DNA from: Chloroflexi bacterium HGW-Chloroflexi-6
GTDB lineage: Bacteria; Chloroflexota; Anaerolineae; Anaerolineales; Villigracilaceae
Assembly (NCBI GenBank): GCA_002840685.1
Contig: PHBU01000014.1
Span: 62,001-126,000, forward strand
DNA length: 64,000 bases
Direction: 5' to 3'
In this document: one piece after another, positions 58,718-64,000 of the stretch
How positions within the stretch are numbered: the stretch's first letter is position 1
How the letters are laid out: each line of letters opens with the position of its first letter
Made by a program: the position numbers and the translations under genes
Notes under the pieces: model-generated
Told to the model about the DNA's origin: nothing
The model's database searches: none
Seen by the model: the letters and a program-made list of their open reading frames with translations, nothing else

Positions 58718-58807
58718 CTTTAACGAATGCCGCTCCCCAGGAACCTGCTATAAGGCAATCATCCCTGTTCATAATCCCGATTACGCTAAATTTTCAGGAA
58801 AAATCAC

Positions 58808-60136
58808 ATGGCAAAAATTGAAATTATTCAGGAAGCAAGTGAAGATACCCCGGCCAGCGTTGAGAGCATCGAAGTTCTGGTCTGGGGCGCAGGCGGCACG
58901 GATAGACAAGAGTTTGTCATTGGCAGTGGCAGTAATTTCAACGCCAGCACCAATTTCTGGATCGAAGTCCGTTACAGTGTGCAGGGGTTGCCGGTCTTTT
59001 ATACCCGCAACATCTTCTCGCATGCCTGGAGCGATGTCTGCTCGGGCCAATTGGAGCGGCTCGAAAAATTTGTCCGGGGGGAAACTCAGGGATTCAGCTA
59101 CGGAGACATGCTGCCGGAAACCGGGCTGTCGCTCGCGCGCAAGACCAATACCTACACAAGCGATGGGAAGGAACAGACATCCACCTATTACAACCTGAAC
59201 ATCCACCTGGATTTCGGGGCAGTTTTTGGCCACAGCGGCCCAGGCGGAAGGATGATTGAAATCCAATTTCCCTACATCGACCTGGAAGAAGGCCTGTGCT
59301 TCATGCGTGAATTGATCGCCGACCTGGAAGCCGCCTGCCAGGGGCGCCATCCTGACCCCGGCGTGCTCCCGCCCGGGTTTAGCGATTGGCCCTTTGCGCG
59401 CGAACTCAACCGCCGGGCCTACGACCAGATCTCCCTCGACTATGAAGAAAATTATTTCGCAGAACCCCTGCTGCGGGATGCCTTCGATACCTGGCTGGCG
59501 CAGCTTCCTACACCTGCCAGCGTTCTCGACGCCGGCTGCGGCCACGGCGACCCGGTCATCACCCGCCTGCTCGAGCGTGGATGCCGCGTCACGGGCAGCG
59601 ACCTGTCCCCGGCCATGCTGACCCGCGCCCGGGCGCAGTTCCCGCAGGTTGAATTCTGGGAGCGGGCAATCACTGAAATTCAAGCCGAATCCACTTTCGA
59701 TGGCGTCTGTTCCTTCTCATCCATGCTTTACCTCGACCAGGTCGACTTCTTTCACAGCATTCACCGCATCTTCCGGGCGCTCAAACCGGGTGGCTTGCTC
59801 TTCCTGTACGGCTACGATCTGCACCCCCGTTGGCGTGGCCAGCCTTACGAGGTCGAGATCAAGCAGTGGATGTGGGGCGGGACGCGCAGTATCGAAGAAA
59901 CCACCCAGGCCCTGGAGGAGCACGGCTACTTCAAGGTTTTGAAAACCGTCATCACCGAAGCAGATCAAATCCGCCAAGAGAGAATCGCCAAATGGCGCAT
60001 CGAAACTCAACAGGAGCATGATGAATGGCTGGCCGGGCTTGACCCCAATATCAAGATTGAACGCACCGATTATTCCAATATCACCCCCAGGCTGGCGTAT
60101 CCGTATGTCGTGGTGGCGCAGAAGCAAGGGAAATAA
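58808..60136 (+). CDS. Two-domain protein: unknown N-terminal domain fused to a SAM methyltransferase
   Basis: A 442-residue protein. The first ~190 residues are strand-rich (ESIEVLVWGAGGTDRQEFV, NFWIEVRYSVQGLPVFYTR, YNLNIHLDFGAVFGH) and unknown to me. Residues ~215-360 are a class I methyltransferase with SVLDAGCGHGDPVITRLL, VTGSDLSPAMLTRAR, FDGVCSFSSMLYLDQVD and LKPGGLLFLYGYDL. The fusion suggests the N-terminal domain presents or senses the substrate. There is no signal peptide. The start ATG 58808 has a weak ribosome site (AGGAAAAATCAC). Confidence 0.8.
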   Translation: MAKIEIIQEASEDTPASVESIEVLVWGAGGTDRQEFVIGSGSNFNASTNFWIEVRYSVQGLPVFYTRNIFSHAWSDVCSGQLERLEKFVRGETQGFSYGDMLPETGLSLARKTNTYTSDGKEQTSTYYNLNIHLDFGAVFGHSGPGGRMIEIQFPYIDLEEGLCFMRELIADLEAACQGRHPDPGVLPPGFSDWPFARELNRRAYDQISLDYEENYFAEPLLRDAFDTWLAQLPTPASVLDAGCGHGDPVITRLLERGCRVTGSDLSPAMLTRARAQFPQVEFWERAITEIQAESTFDGVCSFSSMLYLDQVDFFHSIHRIFRALKPGGLLFLYGYDLHPRWRGQPYEVEIKQWMWGGTRSIEETTQALEEHGYFKVLKTVITEADQIRQERIAKWRIETQQEHDEWLAGLDPNIKIERTDYSNITPRLAYPYVVVAQKQGK

Positions 60137-60350
60137 TCCAATCTGGCATTGGCAAAGCCAAAATTATTCGTAATGTCACTATACCTGGCCTTCATTTTTG
60201 CTACACTGTTCCCATACCAATTGGGGAATCCCCAACTATGCCACACGCCATAGAAGCATCCACCCTGCGCATGCTAAAACCCACCGCTTAAACGGTTGGG
60301 ACGGAATTCTCTTTTTTGCAAACCGGTGGAATACATTAGGCCAGATTAAC
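60137..60350. other. Intergenic region, nothing recognised
   Basis: Between the methyltransferase gene and the tRNA terminator I see no gene or RNA that can be supported. Confidence 0.4.
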
Positions 60351-60388
60351 AAAAAAAGATTGCTCCGACTCATTATCGAAGCAATCTT
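60351..60388 (-). terminator. Terminator of the minus-strand tRNA-Ser pair
   Basis: On the minus strand AAGATTGCT, a 15-base loop and AGCAATCTT are followed by TTTTT. It lies about 80 bases after the tRNA-Ser(GCT) 3' end. Confidence 0.7.
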
Positions 60389-60465
60389 CATCACGGGAAC
60401 GCATTAGCAGAAATAACACCATCTAGTACGTTTTTGCCACTTGCATGGCAGGTTCCGTGTCTTGG

Positions 60466-60555
60466 CGGGGAGGGCGGGATTCGAACCCGCGGCGGAGCTT
60501 AACACCCCGCACTCACTTAGCAGGCGAGCCCATTCAGCCACTCTGGCACCTCCCC
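60466..60555 (-). tRNA. tRNA-Ser (anticodon GCT)
   Basis: A 90-base class II tRNA. On the minus strand the acceptor is GGGGAGG / CCTCCCC with discriminator G, the anticodon loop CTGCTAA (GCT, reads AGC/AGU), a long variable arm and the T arm GCGGGTTCGAATCCCGC. CCA is not encoded. Confidence 0.94.
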
Positions 60556-60636
60556 AGTATTCAGTTGTAAAGCTACAATCTCAGTTTGAAACCCGTCCAA
60601 GCCAGCCCCTGCCAGATTTCAAACTGAAACTCCCAG

Positions 60637-60721
60637 CGGAGGGAGTGGGATTCGAACCCACGTAGGTGTGACCCTAACCCATTTTCAAGACGGGCGCTTT
60701 CAGCCGCTCAGCCATCCCTCC
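60637..60721 (-). tRNA. tRNA-Ser (anticodon TGA)
   Basis: An 85-base class II tRNA with acceptor GGAGGGA / TCCCTCC, anticodon loop CTTGAAA (TGA, reads UCA) and T arm GTGGGTTCGAATCCCAC. It is 81 bases upstream of tRNA-Ser(GCT) on the same strand, so both are probably one transcript. Confidence 0.94.
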
Positions 60722-60731
60722 AAGCTGGTCG

Positions 60732-60759
60732 ATTTTACCACAATCTGCCCCAATAGCAA
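60732..60759 (-). promoter_or_regulatory. Promoter of the tRNA-Ser pair
   Basis: The minus strand has TTGCTA (60759-60754), 16 bases and TAAAAT (60737-60732), about 10 bases before the tRNA-Ser(TGA) 5' end. Confidence 0.55.
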
Positions 60760-60781
60760 CCGCAAAATGCCCGGCCGCGGG

Positions 60782-60787
60782 TATAAT
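60782..60787 (+). promoter_or_regulatory. -10 box of rsmG
   Basis: GGTATAATC ends 9 bases before ATG 60797, with no ribosome site; it is divergent from the tRNA promoter. Confidence 0.5.
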
Positions 60788-60796
60788 CTTGGCGCG

Positions 60797-61507
60797 ATGG
60801 AAAAACTCACTCACGACGCCCAAAAACTTTTCAATATTCACCTGACTTCGCGCCAGGTAACCCTGTTGACTACCTATGAACAGCAGCTGCTTGAATGGAA
60901 CGAAAAATTCAACCTGACCGCCATTCGGGATGTGGAAGGGATCCGCGCCAAGCATTTTCTCGATTCGTTATCCTGTTCGCTCGCCTGGAAGGAGCAGCCT
61001 CCCCGCCGACTGGTGGATGTCGGAACGGGCGCGGGCTTCCCGGGCATCGTGCTTAAAATTCTTTATCCGGGCATGAAACTGACCCTGGTCGAATCGGTCG
61101 GTAAGAAGGCCAATTTTTGTCGTCACATTGTTGAAACCCTGGGGTTGGAGGGGGTCGAAGTGTTGAACGCCCGCGCCGAAGATGTCGGCCGCCTGCCGAA
61201 GCACCGCGAGAAGTACGATTGGGCTGTGGCCCGTGCTGTTGCCAACCTGTCGGTCTTGAGCGAGTACTTGCTGCCGCTGGTACAAGTTGGTGGTGGAATG
61301 CTGGCCCAAAAAGGAGAAAGCGGCCCGGCGGAAGCCCACTCGGCCGAACGGACGCTAAAAATCCTCGGTGGCAACCTGCGTCAACTGGTACACGTCACCC
61401 TGCCGGGGGTTGTAGATGAACGCTATCTGGTGATCGTAAATAAAACCGCGGCAACCCCTCCCGCATACCCGCGCAAGGCCGGTATTCCGGGCAAGAATCC
61501 GTTGTAA
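60797..61507 (+). CDS. rsmG: 16S rRNA (guanine527-N7)-methyltransferase
   Basis: A 236-residue SAM methyltransferase that modifies G527 of 16S rRNA in the 30S subunit. The N-terminal helix EQQLLEWNEKFNLTAIRD and motif RLVDVGTGAGFPGIVLKI are diagnostic, followed by KLTLVESVGKKANFC and YDWAVARAVANLSVLSEY. Loss of this enzyme gives low-level streptomycin resistance in other bacteria. I chose ATG 60797 (MEKLTHDAQ), next to the -10 box. Its stop directly abuts the convergent glycosyltransferase stop. Confidence 0.95.
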   Translation: MEKLTHDAQKLFNIHLTSRQVTLLTTYEQQLLEWNEKFNLTAIRDVEGIRAKHFLDSLSCSLAWKEQPPRRLVDVGTGAGFPGIVLKILYPGMKLTLVESVGKKANFCRHIVETLGLEGVEVLNARAEDVGRLPKHREKYDWAVARAVANLSVLSEYLLPLVQVGGGMLAQKGESGPAEAHSAERTLKILGGNLRQLVHVTLPGVVDERYLVIVNKTAATPPAYPRKAGIPGKNPL

Positions 61508-62437
61508 CTATTTTTTTAGGATGTACTTCGGGCGGTGTTTGACTTCCTGAAAGATATACCCCACATAAACCCCAATAAAACCCAACAAAATCATCACGAT
61601 CCCGCTGGCGATGAGCATGACAGCCATCAGCGAACTCCAGCCAGGGACGATTTTGTCATATTGGCCCGTCAGCCACAAAAAAAGCACATAGATAATCTGA
61701 GCTGCCGCCAAAAAGATGAAAACACCCCCGGCGCTCAGACCGATATAGAGCGGCATCAGCGAAAAAGAGAAAACCGCATCTGACGCCAGGCGAACCATCT
61801 TCGCCAGGGAATATTTCGACCTGCCAGCCATGCGCTTTTCTTCGTGATAAGGCAAAACAACGCTCTTGAAGCCCATCCAGGCGATCATGCCGCGCAAGAA
61901 ACGGTGATATTCAGGCATCGATTTAAGCGCATCAAGCGCCTGCCGCGAAAGGGCGCGGAAGTCGGCAGCACCGGGTTGGATCCTCGTTCCGCTGATCTTG
62001 TTGATAAGGGTGTAAAAAGCTCCAGATGTGATCTTTTTGAAGGATAATCCGTCACCTTCTTCGATACGTTGAGCCTGGACGATGTCATATCCCTGTCGCA
62101 CCAGATCGATCATTTCAGGGATCATCAGCGCCGGGTGCTGGCCGTCACCGTCCAGTGAGATGACGATGTCGCCCTCAGCCTGATCGAGCCCGGCGGTCAG
62201 GGCGGCCTGATGGCCAAAATTCCGGCTGAGGGTGAGAACACGCACCCGACCATCCTGCGCGGCGATCGCCGCCAGCGCGGCATCGGTCCCATCGGTGGAG
62301 CCGTCATCCACATAGTAAATCAAAAAATCGTAGGGCAGTCCGTCGAGCGCCGCCACGATCTTGGCGTGGGTGGTCTCTATGACTCCGGTCTCGTTGTAAA
62401 CCGGGATAACCAGCGAAACAAGCGCTACTTCAGGCAT
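61508..62437 (-). CDS. GT2 polyprenyl-phosphate glycosyltransferase (GtrB/DPM1-like)
   Basis: A 309-residue membrane glycosyltransferase. The GT-A domain has VSLVIPVYNETGVIE, IYYVDDGSTDGTD, DIVISLDGDGQHPALM (metal DxD) and SGAFYTLINKISGTRI. Two C-terminal membrane helices (GLSAGGVFIFLAAAQIIYV and SGIVMILLGFIGVYVGYIF) are typical of enzymes loading a sugar on polyprenyl phosphate for membrane or wall glycans. Start ATG 62437 after AAGGTGATT. Confidence 0.92.
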   Translation of the reverse strand: MPEVALVSLVIPVYNETGVIETTHAKIVAALDGLPYDFLIYYVDDGSTDGTDAALAAIAAQDGRVRVLTLSRNFGHQAALTAGLDQAEGDIVISLDGDGQHPALMIPEMIDLVRQGYDIVQAQRIEEGDGLSFKKITSGAFYTLINKISGTRIQPGAADFRALSRQALDALKSMPEYHRFLRGMIAWMGFKSVVLPYHEEKRMAGRSKYSLAKMVRLASDAVFSFSLMPLYIGLSAGGVFIFLAAAQIIYVLFLWLTGQYDKIVPGWSSLMAVMLIASGIVMILLGFIGVYVGYIFQEVKHRPKYILKK

Positions 62438-62595
62438 AATCACCTTTTGGTGTAGTTTTTTCGAGCCAGACAACGTAAACATGAATTGTATTTGGATGTT
62501 ACGCGCGCGAATTGTACCATTTCTTGCCGACCCAACCAACAACTTTGCATCATCAGGCGTTTATAATTACAGCAGCCAAAGACAGGAGGATTACT

Positions 62596-63747
62596 GTGAA
62601 TTTCGATTTAACGGATGAGCAACGCATGTGGCAAAAGGCTGTCCACAACTTTGTGGCAGCAGAAGTTCAGTCGCGAGCGCGTGAAGTGGATGAAACATCC
62701 ACATTCAACTGGCAGGCTGTCCATAAAATGGGGCCGCTCGGCCTGCTGGGGCTCTCGATTCCCGAAGAATACGAAGGAGCCGGGATGGACGCCCTCAGCG
62801 CAGCCATCGCCATCGAGGAGTTGGGCTGGGGCTGCGGATCAACCGCCCTGGCGCTGGCCGCTCACAACGGGCTGGGAACCGCTCCGCTGGCGGCTTTTGG
62901 CTCGGAAGCGCTGAAACAGCGCTGGCTGCCCCTGGTCGCCAGCGGACGCGGCAAACTGGGTGCCCTGGCCCTGACCGAACCGGGCGCCGGCTCCGATCTA
63001 CAGGGCGGTGTGCGCACAAAAGCCGAAATAGACGGCGATGAATGGGTGATCAATGGCTCAAAGATGTGGTGTACCAACGCTTCGATCGCGGAATATATCA
63101 TCACCCTGGCGCGCACCGAGCCGACGAGCGGGTCTCACTCTTTGAGCATGATCCTGGTCCCGACCGATACACCGGGGCTGACCATCCATCCCGCTGAAAA
63201 GAAGATGGGATTGAAGGGCTCCCCGACCCACGCCGTGACCTACGAAAATGTGCGCGTGCCGCTCGAAAACCTGATCGGCAAACAGGGCCGAGGCTTGCAG
63301 CAAACCCTGTCCACGCTGGATGGCGGCCGGATCAGCATCGGTGCGCTCTCAGTCGGTCTGGCGCAAGCCGCCTACGAGGCCGCCATCGATTATGCCAAGC
63401 AGCGTCAGACTTTTGGCAAACCGATCGCCGAACACCAGGCCATTCAGTTCATGCTGGCAGATGCTGCCACTGAGATCGATTCGGCGCGGCTGATGGTTTA
63501 TCGCGCGGCCTGGTTGAAGCAGGAAGGCCGTCCCTACACCAGGGAAGCAGCCATGGCAAAGCTGTTCGCAACCGAAACCGGCGAACGGGTGGCGCGTAAC
63601 GCGATCCAAATCCATGGCGGAATGGGCTACAGCAGCCAGTATCCGGTTGAAAGGATCTACCGCGATGCGCGTCTGATGACGATCGGCGAAGGCACAAGCG
63701 AAATCAATCGCATGGTCATTGCGCGTCAGATATTGGGTGGTCGTTAG
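62596..63747 (+). CDS. Acyl-CoA dehydrogenase
   Basis: A 383-residue FAD flavoprotein that oxidises acyl-CoA to enoyl-CoA. Blocks are LGALALTEPGAGSDLQGG (FAD-binding), KMWCTNASIAEYIITLAR, FGKPIAEHQAIQFMLAD, ATETGERVARNAIQIHGGMG and YRDARLMTIGEGTSEINRMV, where GEGTSE includes the usual catalytic-region Glu. GTG at 62596 follows a good AGGAGGATTACT site, so a GTG start is preferred over an upstream ATG in frame. Substrate chain length is unknown. Confidence 0.94.
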   Translation: MNFDLTDEQRMWQKAVHNFVAAEVQSRAREVDETSTFNWQAVHKMGPLGLLGLSIPEEYEGAGMDALSAAIAIEELGWGCGSTALALAAHNGLGTAPLAAFGSEALKQRWLPLVASGRGKLGALALTEPGAGSDLQGGVRTKAEIDGDEWVINGSKMWCTNASIAEYIITLARTEPTSGSHSLSMILVPTDTPGLTIHPAEKKMGLKGSPTHAVTYENVRVPLENLIGKQGRGLQQTLSTLDGGRISIGALSVGLAQAAYEAAIDYAKQRQTFGKPIAEHQAIQFMLADAATEIDSARLMVYRAAWLKQEGRPYTREAAMAKLFATETGERVARNAIQIHGGMGYSSQYPVERIYRDARLMTIGEGTSEINRMVIARQILGGR

Positions 63748-63893
63748 GAATAAGTTTACAGGTTGCGCTCATCATTGCCCCCTCCGGCGCGGATCGTTCA
63801 AATTGATATGGTCAGTGATCCCATTTTGATAAAATATGGGGCCGTTCTGCTGAGAAGATTTTCATCAAAGCAAAGATCTTAACCCTGGGTCAA

Positions 63894-64000
63894 ATGCCAA
63901 ACAGCAAGATCACGGTCATGAAAAAGAGTTACATCAATGCCAGAATTTCTGAGCAGGGTTTCAAGGAAATCATGCGAATGATCGTGCAGGCTGACCAGTA
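63894..64000 (+). CDS. Start of an unidentified gene, cut by the window end
   Basis: An ATG at 63894 opens a frame to the window edge encoding 35 residues (PNSKITVMKKSYINARISEQ then GFKEIMRMIVQADQ). A basic beta-strand followed by a helix is seen, but there is too little to name. A TGATAAAAT extended -10 box lies near 63827-63835, about 58 bases upstream. Confidence 0.5.
   Translation, partial: MPNSKITVMKKSYINARISEQGFKEIMRMIVQADQ

Noticed and set aside
60441..60665. 74-residue plus-strand frame with AGFEPAAELN and VGFEPT
   Set aside because: It runs antisense through both minus-strand serine tRNAs.
1..64000. CRISPR arrays, insertion sequences, prophage genes or rRNA operons
   Set aside because: No regular spaced repeats, transposase, integrase, phage structural gene or rRNA sequence was seen anywhere in the window.

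Overview
The window looks like one stretch of chromosome from a member of the Chloroflexota, most likely an Anaerolineae-type bacterium. This is an inference from several things. Lipoproteins carry long Thr/Pro low-complexity linkers. There is a BMP-type nucleoside ABC transporter, a fused nuoCD gene, and a class II diterpene cyclase next to an Rv3378c-like synthase, a pairing known from the Chloroflexota genus Herpetosiphon. Base composition is moderately GC-rich apart from two clearly AT-rich islands (about 3.3-6.6 kb and 26.6-27.2 kb). Genes are tightly packed on both strands. About half have a GGAG-type ribosome site; a notable group instead has a TATAAT box only 5-9 bases before the ATG and no ribosome site, which suggests leaderless mRNAs.

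Layout. 0-3.3 kb: alaS (minus) behind a short promoter/hairpin/terminator leader unit. 3.3-6.6 kb: a large AT-rich membrane protein of unknown function. 6.8-11.2 kb: a bPH-like protein, a 7TM histidine kinase, a class 3 lipase and a molybdopterin-fold lipoprotein. 11.3-17.1 kb: proline dehydrogenase and a four-gene BMP nucleoside transporter operon whose substrate-binding gene has an abnormal 3' end. 17.5-24.2 kb: an NBR1-Ig-like lipoprotein, prfB with an intact programmed +1 frameshift, ftsY, an OsmC protein, thioredoxin, a lipoprotein, murA with Asp in place of the catalytic Cys, and a prepilin peptidase. 24.3-26.5 kb: a glmS ribozyme in front of glmS. 26.6-31.4 kb: an AT-rich orphan, a KAS III-like thiolase, a squalene-cyclase-like protein, dCMP deaminase and two lipoproteins. 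31.4-35.4 kb: a SufR-like Fe-S regulator divergent from iscX-nuoB-nuoCD-nuoI, with a shared inverted-repeat operator spanning both -35 boxes. 35.5-43.3 kb: NfeD/slipin, a GNAT, RNase D, a beta-CASP nuclease, tRNA-Ser(CGA), a dipeptidase pair and ribosomal protein S1.

43.5-53.2 kb is the most unusual part. It is a same-strand run of MFS exporter, membrane-anchored methyltransferase, FemAB/GNAT-like transferase, ICMT-like methyltransferase, GT87-like membrane protein, Rv3378c-like cis-prenyltransferase-fold diterpene synthase, class II diterpene cyclase (DxDD), histidine kinase and response regulator. I read it as a candidate diterpenoid biosynthesis, decoration and signalling locus. The synthase has Asn where the M. 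tuberculosis enzyme has its catalytic Asp34. It is followed on the other strand by a class III nucleotide cyclase and a CrtI-type desaturase / glycosyltransferase / PlsY set (53.4-58.2 kb), which may make glycosylated and acylated carotenoids. 58.5-64 kb holds a small broken reading frame, a two-domain methyltransferase, two more serine tRNAs, rsmG, a GT2 glycosyltransferase, an acyl-CoA dehydrogenase and the beginning of a gene cut by the window end.
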